The notes beneath the pieces are model-generated. The model made no database searches. It was not told the DNA's origin and worked only from the letters and a program-made list of their open reading frames with translations. Positions 50,382 to 61,790 of a DNA stretch of 64,000 nucleotides are shown here, one piece after another. The stretch comes from Halichondria panicea. Taxonomy: Eukaryota > Porifera > Demospongiae > Suberitida > Halichondriidae. The stretch lies in the NCBI RefSeq assembly GCF_963675165.1, contig NC_087389.1, forward strand, positions 4,028,830 through 4,092,829. The letters run 5' to 3'. A program made the position numbers and the translations under genes. Each line of letters begins with the position of its first letter. Within the stretch, counting starts at the first letter, position 1.

Positions 50382-51902
50382 TTGTAATAATGTGATTTTG
50401 TTCCTTAAAGTATATAGACTGCGTGTTGGATTTTGTTCCTTTATTAAACATGTAGATTTAGTTCTATATACTAGTTTTGGTGCTCTCCCCAATCCTATAG
50501 CCTTCTCCTCCGTTGATTTAGGGTGAATAATAAAATAGTGTTGCTGTGCTCTATAATTATGTAGCAAGAGTTCTAATTATAAAATTTATGCATTATGCAT
50601 TACACCCCATCATGGAGTTTCCTGTGAGTGGTCACAAGAATGTTGTCTGCACTAGACCACATTTTAAGAAGTGCAAACCACATGCAGAGCACACATCTTG
50701 AATAAATCTTGAACAAGAACCAGGTCTTGCATTGAAATCTTCTATTGTAACAGTTGAAATTGTAAGTTAATTGGTGGGATATCATAGACTAGATCTAGTG
50801 AGAATTTGTTAATTTGCATGCATGCATGCATGTATATACATGCATTTAAGAGTAGGGATAGAGTGATATGCAGATAGAGTAGAATATAATTTGTGTACGT
50901 TAATTTTAAGTTTACACCATTGTGTAGATGAATAATTGATTCATGAATAACTATGTTTCGGTAATCGCTTAGCGGTTCCTTAGATTTCAATGTAGCTATG
51001 GTGCCTGTGGTAGATCTTTGTGCTCTCTTGCAACTAACCTGAGTTAATTAACCCCCTAGACTAAGTGAAAACCACTAGGCTTGATGACGAATTTCAAGCC
51101 GGGATCCAACTGGGATTGCTGATCTAGTACCATCCTTGATTAGAGAAAATGACTGTGGGATCACTGCTGTTTTAGCTCCTTGAAAATATGCACTTTTTAT
51201 GCACAAATCCTTGTCTAAATGTTTGCTGTTAAACGTGGATTGTTAATTACTGAGGTACATGTGATGCGTGTCCTATCTCCTCTGGAATAGCACACACTGT
51301 TTTGTACTTGATATATTTGTGGCTAGTTTTACTATAATTATGCATGGAGCATTCACAGTGACTTAATTGTACTTACTGGGTGATGTCAATGTTATTACCC
51401 TATGCCAGGAAGTGGTAAGTGTATCACCCAGACCACTTCCTATATGATATTGATGGCCTTTTATACATGTACCTGAGCTCAGAGGAGGTACGACACGCGT
51501 GCCTCGATTAGGCTAATAATTGCCTCTGCAATAACGTTGAGCGTGGGCGGATAATCGAGGCGTGGTTACACCCACGCTCAATGTTATTGCAGAGGCAATT
51601 AGCCTAATCGAGGCACGCATGTTATACCTCCTCTGACCTGTCGCTGATGCATGCACTATAGCAGTAAGCATGATCCTTTGATCGAGGTGTGTTAACTCAT
51701 ACAATGAAAAATCAATCAATATGATCATTTCCCGCTAACAAAAGCAATCAAATGATCTGTTCCCTGTAGGTTATCGTACATCTCTATACGGCCAGCTAGC
51801 AAAGTGGAAATCGGTCTGTTATTATTGCAAGTAACGTATCGAGTGAACTTTTTGTTTGTTATACTGGACCAAATGCTCTACTGAAATTAGCTATAGTCTG
51901 GT
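50382..51902. other. Spacer between NLR 2 and NLR 3
   Basis: No gene is supported. It contains GCATGCATGCATGCATG near 50818 and the fold-back at 51479-51636. The rest is AT-rich spacer that should include the NLR 2 3' end and the NLR 3 promoter. Confidence 0.45.
51479..51636. repeat. 158-base fold-back element
   Basis: TCAGAGGAGGTA at the left is matched by its complement at the right. GTGCCTCGATTAGGCTAAT and TTGCCTCTGCAATAAC pair with the opposite arm over about 70 bases with few mismatches. Confidence 0.85.
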
Positions 51903-54900
51903 ATGGAAGCACAAGAAACACTGAGCGAGTTTGTTGAAGGTTTACAGGAAGCTTACAGAGAGAGGCAATTAAACACGGAGGAACAATGGCCACCTGTTAG
52001 GGGAGACAAGTTGATTAACTTGCAGTTAGTAGAGGCTGTAAAAGAAGAGGGATTTAGAGCTGGGTTGCCACAACCTGGCGCACCTAATGAAAAGGTCAAA
52101 CGTACTCCAATTCTCCATGAAAACTTGTTTAAAATCAAAGAAGGCAAGAAACCAGAGAAAAAACTTATCGTGGAAGGCAATGCTGGGATTGGTAAAACTA
52201 CACTATGTACCATGCTTGCTGAAGGGTGGGCCGAGGGCAAAATCCTGACACAATTCGACTGTCTCCTGTTGCTTCCACTAAGAGATCAGTTAGTCAGCTC
52301 AGCTTCTTCTCTTCCTGACCTCCTGGCCCTTCATCACCCCGATGAAATTATTTGTGAGTCTGTTGCTCGACAGCTAAAGAGGACAAGAGGGAAAAGGGTG
52401 CTTATCATAGCTGATGGCTGGGACGAGCTCAGTAAAACAAACCGTTCAAACGTATCTTTTCTATATAATCTTTTGTTTGGCCGTCTTCTTCCTTCTGCTT
52501 CCATCCTTCTCACCTCACGACCTTCTGCTTCAGCTCCTCTTCATGATCTTCCTTCTGTGGACCGTTTGGTTGAAGTAGTCGGTTTTAATGAGGAAAATAT
52601 CAAGCAGTACATAAAATCAGAGTTTGATCAATTCCCAGAGAAAGCTACTTCTCTTATCGAGCAGCTTGAGAACAACCCAGTCATTGAGAGTGTGTGTTCT
52701 GTGCCCCTCAATTGCGCCATTGTTTGCAATTTGTGGCACACTTTAGATCGAGAACTTCCTCGTACACTAACTGAGCTGTACACTCAACTTGTTCTTAACA
52801 TTGTCCTTCGCAATATCAAAAAGAAGTTTCCTGATTGTCCGATTGGCCTTAATAGTTTTGATGATATTCCGAATGATCTACAAGACACGTTCTGGTTAAT
52901 CTGTGAGTTTGCCTACGAGTGCTTATTACTAGATCAGCTGGTTTTCTCAGAAGCTGAATTGTCCGCTCGCTTACCCGAAGTTGGTGACAAAATGCAGTGC
53001 TTTGGTCTGTTGCAGTCTGCACGATCGCTTCTACCTGTTGGTCATGGTTTGTCTTTTCACTTTGCTCACTTGACCATCCAAGAGTTCTTGGCTGCTCTCC
53101 ATCTTGCTACTCTACCCAATGAAAAGAAACTGAAAGTTTTTGAGGCTAATGCTGTCAGTGGCCGGTTCGATATGGCTTGGAGATTTATGTTTGGTCTTGC
53201 TAGTAAACACCATTGTAGTTGTAGTGATAAGGTAATCAGTTTGGAAAAAATCTTAATGGATCAATTTATAGTGGCTAAAGAGCGTGATGATTTGGCTTTA
53301 TGTCATGCAGCTTTCGAAGCTTCAGACTCTGAATTTGCAAAAAAAGTTTGTTTTTTGCACGTAAAAAATCTTTTATTTAGTAATTTGGACAGTCCCTTTG
53401 ACTATATAGCTAAGTTCTATGTTCTTCGTCATGCTGCAAAATGTGATAATATGGTTATTAGAATAGCTGATTGTGCAATTAATGATAAGTTGTTGAAGGA
53501 ATTAACTGACATACTTTCGAATGCGAATGGTACATTGCAAGTTAGAGATTTATCCTTTGAGCAGACTAAGTTGTCTGACAAAGGTATTGCTGATTTATTT
53601 CAGAGAGCCTCAGCTGCCTTTACATCTTTAGGCTTACTTTGGATGAACGTAAACAACTTCACTGACATAATGTCGGCATATATTCACATATCTTGTACGA
53701 GTCTCACGCAACTGGATTTATCTACCAATCCTCTAGGAGTGTTCGGCATACAGTCACTGGAGACAGCTGTACGGGCAGGCGTTCTTGTTAACCTTGTGTC
53801 ACTGTATTTGTCCGACACCCTCACTGGCGATGTTGATATCAATGGAGCTCTATTGACCACTCTCCTACAGTCTATTTCCTCACACTGTGTTGGACTGGAA
53901 TCTTTAGACTTATCTGATAACAATCTTGGTATACCTGGATTATGTTCAGTTGTTGAGAACATTTCGTTAGTGTTGGATGAGATCGTATTAAGAGCTACCT
54001 ATCAGAGTACCTCTGAGTCTCAACACATAGTATCTTATGAGATGTCGAATTTTCCCTCAAACAATTTAAAAATTATTGAATTTACAAGCTCCAATTTCAG
54101 TGGAGCTGTGGGAACTCTTTTTCTGGCAAAATGTCTTCAAGCATTTCCATTACTGCAACGTTTAACTTGCTCTGACTGTTCTCTTACCTCGGCTGACATT
54201 GTAATGCTTATCCACAATCTCGAGTCTGCTAACGTGATATGTAAGAATTTATATTTGGTGGATCTCAGCAACAACTGCATTAATGATGAGGGAGCGATAG
54301 CTCTCATTGAGTGTATACCAGAGCGATTTCCAAGCTTGAAGCGCTCCAGTACTAGTGTTGTTCATGGTCTCGTGTGTGCCGTTCTTCTCCGTAGAAATCC
54401 TGTGAATAAAGAGTTATTATTCATGTACAACGAAAAATGGAAGGTATATACTCCATATACATATGTATAATTATAGTTCACAATTATATTTAAAATGAAG
54501 GTCATTGAGGAATCACGGAAAATCACAGTGCTAAATGAATGGGAGAGAACATATTTACCCCCACAAAATGAAGAGGTATAAGTGCATGATGTTTTTATAT
54601 AATGCTTGAGTATAATTATGCATACTATAATTATATCATTTCAATCTAGATGACCCGTCTTTTCTATAAGCTTTGGGATGTGCTTCTGTCAGAGATGATT
54701 CGCACGGCTAATCTAGTTATCGTGAGTGTATACCACATGATTATATATATATATATAGTATACATTGCTTTATCACGTCACAATATCTTATAATGTAGAT
54801 TGCTCCAGCTTTTTCTAAGAATGATGATATGCTTTTTTGGCCATCCACTGACAAGCCTGGAGAATACCATCCAACAGACGATGCACTGGACACTCTTAGC

Positions 54901-56217
54901 AATGATGGTATAGATATATTTATTCCAGAGAGCTCTCCTCAAGCAACAGAAACACCTAGTGATGAGGGTACGTGTTGTAGTGTACAGTCGACTCAAACAA
55001 CAGAGCGAGAGGAAAAGGAAACAGGTATATATAGGGTGTTTTAGATCTTAGCCATATAGGTATTCAAATCTTATAGGCTCTCACACCTAGCTTGCACTGA
55101 CCCTCACATGACACACACACATATATACAGCCTCTGTTGTATCAGTTGCTGACTCTAGTTGTGAAAGAGTTGCACCTGCTTCCCTCCCAACTCCATTCCC
55201 AAAATCAAGTTCAGGTAGAGCACCTGTCAGCAATCTTATCAATTACATGCATGCACTGCAAAGTTGTGCACTTTTCTAAAAATTACTATCACCCCCCCAA
55301 TACACTGTGACCGTAGATTCATCCCCACCCCCATTCAGTTCCTCCAGAGTTGACTCTCAGTGTTCTGGACAAGGAGCTCAAGACACTCACAAAACCGATA
55401 CAGTTTGGGGTCAGTTTAGGCATTTTTCAACACCGACTGGAGATTATACAGCAGGACAATCGATTTGGTACGTTTTTAAGTGGTATAATGATTATCGATG
55501 TTTAGTCTGCATCTACCTAGTTTTTTGGCATAGAAATCAAAGGAAAAACTATGCTAACAAGTGCCATAGACTATGTAGTAACCACAGACCGCGCTCTATT
55601 ATTTTGTGGTTGGAATAAAAAGTACGGTTTGGTAGGTAGAGCACGGCTAGTGGGGTATAGTTAGAGCACGGTTGGTGGCCAAAATAACACATTTTTAAAT
55701 GTAATGGTGGAAGTTCTCGAAGCATCTCATGGTTGTAATGTACCTACATGCAGCTAAGTGATCTATACGCTTCTAGCGATGCATGCTATATAATCTTACA
55801 AACAAAAGCTTTGTTCTCGAATAATTATAGGCTATAATAATTATAGTTTGCTTACCAGGCCATTGCAGTCTCTCCAGAATCAGGAATAGTAAAAATATGT
55901 TTTAGAAGGTTGCTATTCAGTAGTTAGCTCTACACTAGAGTGATAGCTTTATAGCTGCAAGAAGCTGCAAACTACAAACCAGTTAACGCACCGTTTCACG
56001 CTCGTGCTATATGGATATTATTATCTAGTACATACCCATGCATGCAGATACTGAAAGTCAGAAGATTGCCCTATTCCAGTTTATTGCAAAAAACTACAAG
56101 AGTCTAGAAATAAGTTGGAGCATTATTGCTGATGCTCTTCGTGACATTGATTATATGGACTTATCATCAGCTGTTAGGGGGAAATACTGCACCAGTACTT
56201 GTTCATTCCTAGCATAG
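51903..56217 (+). CDS. Tandem NLR 3: NACHT-LRR-linker-Death
   Basis: Seven exons (51903-54443, 54501-54575, 54650-54721, 54799-55024, 55131-55214, 55339-55467, 56048-56217) join in frame to 1098 residues, starting MEAQETLSEFVEGLQEAYRE. NACHT motifs are GNAGIGKTT, LIIADGWDEL and FHFAHLTIQEFLAALHLA. The LRR region is full length (LTQLDLSTNPLGVFGIQSLE; LYLVDLSNNCINDEGAIAL). The linker is acidic and Ser/Thr-rich. The death domain (ELTLSVLDKELKTLTKPIQF, GVSLGIFQHRLEIIQQDNRF, ALFQFIAKNYKSLEISWSII) ends at 56217, about nine residues longer than in the paralogues. Its last intron (580 bases) is much larger than the equivalents (58-76 bases) and probably holds an insertion. A stretch before and around Walker A is almost identical to NLR 1 at the DNA level, suggesting gene conversion. 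Confidence 0.9.
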
Positions 56218-56466
56218 ATTACAGACTGTCTGCTGTCAGTCATTCATGCATGTCTGTATTGTTGACAAAGAGTTGTAATGCAAATGACATGACATGACAA
56301 TTATAATTATGTATCAATCTTGATTTTAACTGGTTCTATAGTTCAGAGTCTATATATATTTTCCTATATAAACATTTCACTTTCAACTATAACTAATAAG
56401 TTATGATACAACATTAAAATTCTGAATAAGTCACATGTTTAAACTTGAGGGGCAGTAGTCACTCTG

Positions 56467-58110
56467 CGAATGTAGATCTTCACTAGCTCTAGAAGTGCGT
56501 CTTAATTCAAAGCCTTGATCGCCACAGAGCCTCAACTCAGTATCGTCTGTATAGTCGGTTGAGGGAGTTACTTGCAGAACCACGGCGGGTTGTTAAATTC
56601 ACAGCAAGTACTGCCATTTGCACACCCCTGACCGTCCCAAACTGGATCATCAGGGTAGAAGATAATTATGATCAAAAAGTTGTCTGCTTCCAGTTTCACA
56701 GAAATAAGCCCTGTTTACACGCAGCATCTAATACGCATTGTAAAGCGCATTACTACTAACGAGGTCTATAGTCTAAACGCACTAATGCGCTATCAAAACC
56801 GGCTTACGCAAACCGCCTACCTGATGTGGTTTGAAGCCGGATCAATGCGGTTTAGACAGTAGCTGCAAGCGCATTAAAGGATCTTGACCAACAAAAGGAG
56901 GTACAACTCCAGTGTAAGAGGTCAGGCCTTGTGCAGGGACACACCAGCTCATTCGAGTGAACTTCATCGAGTGCATTATCAAATGTGCTGATGAGGTGAC
57001 TGTCCATGGGTTAGCTAACCCACACCATCAACGTAGACATCATCAATAGATACACCTCTGTTAATGAAATACGGATAAAAAGCATCTGTAGTATTGTTTT
57101 GGTAGCCAATCACTCTCCCACAAACTTGAGAGTACTCCACCCCATTCGTTGGATAGGTAGATAGACACACATCCTGAACTAGGTACTAGACTGCCACAAG
57201 TACGCAGTGGTGGTGTTGTTCTGGATACCAGTAGAAATCCGGTTGGGCAGTTTTGGTTAGGGATCGGCCATGAAAAGGTTGACTATACTACTCTCATCCA
57301 TCCTTCTGCAGTGTTGCAACACCTTGTTTGGTCCATGTCACAATAGACCTGAACAGGTGAGCTAATACTACTTGTAAATCCAGTATTTCCCCGATGGTCT
57401 GTCTTGGGGGAGTTCACTGCAGGATTGCTTATGATTCCCACTAAATAAAATGGTTGTAGATCATGAACAATGGCTATAACACTTTAGAAAAGAAAATTTG
57501 TTTGCTTAGAAATTTTCACTTGAAGTGTCATGTTGTTGAATGTGCTGAAATTGTAGTATTTGAATCTGTATAGGTTCGACTCGCTCAGTTGAACTTGCAA
57601 CACTTAATTCGAGTCATTTAGTCAAGCTTTCAACATTTGAATCTGTTGGTTCAACTCGCTCAGTTGAGCTTGCAACACTTGATTCGAGTCATTTAGTTGA
57701 GCTTTCAACATTTGATTCGAGTCATTTAGTCGACCTGTCAACATTTGAATCTGTTGGTTCAACTCGCTCAGTTGAGCTTGCAACACTTGATTCGAGTCAT
57801 TTAGTTGAGCTTTCAACATTTGATTCGAGTCATTTAGTCGACCTGTCAACATTTGAATATGTTGGTTCAACTCGCTCAGTTGAGCTTGCAACACTTGATT
57901 CGAGTCATTTAGTTGAGCTTTCAACATTTGATTCGAGTCATTTAGTCGAGCTGTCAACATTAAATTTTGGTTTGAGTCAATTAGTCGAGCTGTCAACATC
58001 TGAATCTGTTGGCTCAGTTGAGCTTACAACACTTGATTAAAGTCATTTAGTCAAGCTTTCAACATTTTAATCTGTTTGATTGAGTCATTTAGTCGACTGA
58101 CAAGCCAACA
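56467..58110 (-). pseudogene. Degenerate paralogue of the receptor-like gene, expanded coiled coil
   Basis: From 56467 to about 57440 the minus strand parallels the gene at 58613-59698, including the Cys-rich end (matching AACCCACCGTGG-type segments and GGGTTGTTAAA), but with stops and frameshifts. An insertion of about 170 bases begins at 56707 with AAGCCCTGTTTACACGCA. Upstream, at 57622-57999, an open frame encodes a coiled coil made of three copies of a 36-residue unit: MLTGRLNDSNQ, MLKAQLNDSNQ, VLQAQLSELNQQIQ (11+11+14). This corresponds to the stalk of the intact paralogue. I regard the whole as a pseudogene; a short expressed coiled-coil protein is an alternative. Confidence 0.7.
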
Positions 58111-58612
58111 GAGCAATAGTGGAAGAGTGGCAAAAGGAAACAGAAGTACAAACAATAACAAGTAGAGTAGAGCTCATACTTTATGCTACTTTCCATGCAC
58201 CCCTGGGAGAGGTCACTGTTTCCCATTTCACAACCCTCTCTCATGCACATGCACTTGTGCATGGGGAAGAATCAAGCTTAAATTTACTCCCTAGATTTTG
58301 ATATAATAATTGTAATGTTTTAAAAAATAAATTGTGGTATGGCTGAACAGCCAAGTAGATTTTATGGCAGAAGGTCGATCGCAAACTGCTACAGACAGTC
58401 GTCATCTCTTCCAAAATTTAAGGTATGAAGAATAGTTGGCATAGTTACATAATTTTTTAAGTGAAGTACTAGCCTCGATTCAAGGCTAGTGAAGTACATG
58501 CATGATTTTCTAAGTTGGATAGAACACTGCCTTTAGCCAATCAGATTGCAGTATTTGGCTAACATAATCTAATCATTATAATACACTCATGTCAATAATA
58601 GTAAAGTATTCC

Positions 58613-59858
58613 TCATTGAACATAGATTTCAACAGTTTCGAGTAGTACATCTTCGTCATGTATGCCGTGATCAGCACAAATCCTCAATTCGATATCGTCT
58701 GTAGTCGGTTGAAAAAGTTGCTTGCAGAACCACGGTGGGTTGTTAAACTCACAGCAAGTGCTGGTACCCCCACATCCCTGACCGTCCCAGATTGGATCAT
58801 CAGGAAAAAATATTAGAGAAATTGTTTGTCGACTACCAGTTGCACAGAAATAATCTTGACCAATAAAGGGAGGTACAGCTCCTGTGTAGGTCACGTCAGG
58901 TCTAGTGCAAGGACATACAAATCTATTCCAGGCTGTTTCAGCAAGTGCATTAGCAAATGTCCAGATGTGCTGACGAGGTGACTGTCCATGAGTTAGGCTC
59001 ACACCATCAACGTAAATGTCATCAATTGACAAGTTCTGATTTCCGAAATATGGATCAAAAGCATCTGGAGTCTTATCTTGGTAGCCAATCACTCTTCCAC
59101 AAACTCGAGAGTACTCCACCCCATAAGTTGGATAGGTAGTAGACACACATCCTGCTGGTCCAGGTCTGCCACAAGTACGCAGTGGTGGTGTTGTCTTGTT
59201 CAACACCAGTCTGAATCCATCTGGGCAGTTTTGGCTGGGGTCAGTCATGTCAAGGTTGGCTACCCTCATCCATCCTCCTGTAGTGTTGCAGCTACAGCTT
59301 GTTCGGTTCATGTCACAGTAGACCTGAACAGGAGAGCTAGTACTGTCAGTTGCAATCCAGTATTCTCCAGATGGTTTGTCTTGAGGGATGTCGCGGCAAG
59401 AACTAGCTGGATTGCTTTCGATGATGCCCAATGCTGTGAATTTACGAACATCTTGGAATAGATTTTTCGAAAAACTCTCTTGGTCAGAAATTCTAATTTC
59501 AAGTGTTACGATGTCTTGTTTCAAATTGCTGATCTGGGATTCCACCTCCTGACTGGAGCTGCTCAGCTGATCTTGCTGGTTGTTTAACTCTATTATAGCA
59601 TAGCTCACTGCTACCAAAGCCACTATCAGAGAAAGGACAGCTATAACTAGAGCTAAGATAGTAGCAATAGCATGGCAATTCACTAGTACTTCCTTCATAT
59701 TGACGGACGCTTCTTTGCCTGTTGCTGGATTGATTTTTTCTTCCTTATGATATTGTGGGAGGGTTGCTACCTACTTGTAGTACTGAATCATAAACATTTT
59801 CCTCTTCTCTGCAGCAACGAACATATGCATCATTAATGACAAACTCATCTTCGTCCAT
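58613..59858 (-). CDS. Type II membrane receptor-like protein with fibrinogen-like Cys-rich ectodomain
   Basis: The main frame (59698-58613) has 361 residues from MKEVLVNCHAIATILALVIA. A probable upstream exon (59858-59775, MDEDEFVINDAYVRCC, then a YDSV sorting-type motif) joins in frame across a 31-base GT-AG intron, giving 404 residues. Order: short acidic cytoplasmic part, one membrane helix (LALVIAVLSLIVALVAVSYA), a stalk coiled coil (QVESQISNLKQDIVTLEIRI is approximate), then an ectodomain. This starts like a fibrinogen-related domain (CRDIPQDKPSGEYWI, VQVYCDM, GGWMRVANLD) and continues with many Cys (FVCPCTRPD, GQGCGGTSTCCEF) to ELRICADHGIHDEDVLLETV. It is intron-poor. Similar domains occur in sponge and cnidarian proteins of unknown ligand. 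Surface recognition is inferred. Confidence 0.75.
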
Positions 59859-60044
59859 TATGCTTGCAAGACAGACACAGTTTAGATCTAACTGGCACAC
59901 ACAATCGCCTTTAGTTAGTGCTTATAGACTGTATAAACTATGAAACGGTTAGTGTACATGATATGACTCAACAAGTATCGAGAACCAAGGGTTATAGAAC
60001 GACTCAAGCTCACCCCAATTATATATAGTGTTGCTGACACTGAA
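59859..60044. other. Upstream region of the receptor-like gene
   Basis: Short spacer before the putative first exon on the minus strand. No TATA element was recognised. Confidence 0.3.
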
Positions 60045-60263
60045 CACTTAATGACTGAAACAGCAACAATGAGCACACTGATCACGATCAATTACAATAA
60101 TAGTCAAGACACAGGAACACTTAATGACTGAAACAGCAACAATGAGCACACTGATCACGATCAATTACAATAATAGTCAAGACACATAAACACTTAATGA
60201 CTGAAACAGCAACAATGAGCACACTCAGATCACAATCAATTACAATAATAGTCAAGACACACA
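60045..60263. repeat. 73-bp tandem repeat, three copies
   Basis: Three near-identical copies of a 73-base unit, each starting CACTTAATGACTGAAACAGC and containing ATCACGATCAATTACAATAA. The third copy has two inserted bases (CTCAGATCAC) and is cut short. The chance minus-strand frame over it is not a gene. Confidence 0.9.
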
Positions 60264-61229
60264 ATAGTGGTACAAAACATGAAGAAATTAAGATAGAAAA
60301 TATTGACAAAAACGTAATTACTGAAATTCTATACCTTCAAAGAAATGTATACTGTATATAAGCGGGGTGCAGCTCAAGCAATTAGCCTCTGATTACACTC
60401 AGCAAAATATAAGCATACACATCCTGTAAAAGGCCAGAGCAGTACACAAAAAACATGGATAATAATGGACAATGGCCCAAAGCCGAAAAATGGCAAATTC
60501 TCATACAACGTGGGCTGATAATTATTGCTGAATCAAAGGTTAATTGAGCTGCTGCACCGCGTCTAAAAGTGACGCTAGCTACTGGTAGCAGATAGTATAT
60601 ACTTAATAATGTAGTGATACAAAGTCTTTCAGAAGAATGTTAGAGGGGACAGGGAATAAGTGTTCAGCGTTTCAAACCGATAAAGGCTAGCTTATGTACC
60701 GATAATAGATTTACATGCTTGTGTATCATAATACTATAACCTACATGTGATATAATTATAGTATAATTATATGGTATATATAGTGGACTATACCATGTGC
60801 ACATTGTGGGACACGGAGACGCAGGACCAAAGTGCTTCATCAATGAAAATATTTACTGCCTGCGTGTACATGCACAGCGTATAGAGGTATACCCATAAGC
60901 TCAGTTTACTCTACACATATTATTGTGGTGGCTAAACAAATGAATGTATCATCAAAATATATTATACTGCATGCATGCATGTATACCTCATTTCAGCGCC
61001 TGCCTAGTAGAAGCATGCATGCATGCTGTAGATTATAAATATCTGCGTATAGCCTAAGTTGACATTGTGTGACTTATAGTTGCGCATAAAACTGTGCACA
61101 CTATATATATATAATTATTTGTGCATGGCCATAAAAATTAATGATGTTTTATAAAACTCTAAACAACCCTGACGCAAATCATAGCAGCTTGTTTTCCTGA
61201 TTTTTGCATAATAATTATAATACCTACAT
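60264..61229. other. Non-coding interval
   Basis: AT-rich sequence with TATATA and GCATGCATGCATG runs. No gene or structured element could be supported. Confidence 0.4.
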
Positions 61230-61790
61230 ACTCCAATGCCCATGCACATATCCATGCACATCTACTCGGACACTTTGGGCTCTTGGGGGGATGCATGCAT
61301 GCAGCGCTTGCGGTCTGCTTGGCTTCCGTTACAATGGCCCCCGGCCAGTAGGGACTGCCACATTTCAATCAAAGAAATGATTCCTATTCTCATTGCCGCA
61401 GTAGTATGGGGACAGTGCCTATATCGATATCGTTTCACTCCGACAACATAAGATGTGGTGGCATTACTTAATTTGGGCTCGATCAATAATGCATTTCATG
61501 CGGTTTCTGACATTTGTGGCTGCAACATTTCATTTTCTTGTCGGCACATAGTATTCCGGGAACAAATAACGTTATTGCTGACGCACCCTCATGGAACAAT
61601 GTACAGCTATTCCTCTCTTTCCCCTCACAATACCCATGCATGCAAGGCTATCCCGGACCTCCTTCTCAAGGAAAAATGCATGGATTGGACATCGCCGGCC
61701 TGGATAAGGCTGTGGAATTCTATTTTTGCACAGACATATACACGAGTGCATGCATGTATATGTATTTGTTCCAGTGGGTGAGTGAAGTAC
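61230..61790 (+). mobile_element. Decayed DIRS-like retroelement (RNase H to recombinase junction)
   Basis: Frames interrupted by stops spell the RNase H part of DIRS-type elements: IYSDTLGSWG (normally YSDASGSWG), LPLQWPPASRDCHISIKEMI, IPILIAAVVWGQ, a degraded VVALLNLG, then in another frame SIPGTNNVIADAPSWNNVQL (normally HIPGxxNxxADALSRN), and CMDWTSPAWIRLWNSIF as in the start of the tyrosine recombinase. At least two frame changes and a stop make it dead. No ends could be delimited. A gypsy-like element is an alternative, but the WTSPAW motif favours DIRS. Confidence 0.6.

Noticed and set aside
60121-60309. Minus-strand frame over the 73-bp repeats
   Set aside because: It is a repeat translation with no start context, and the repeat unit is not a multiple of three.
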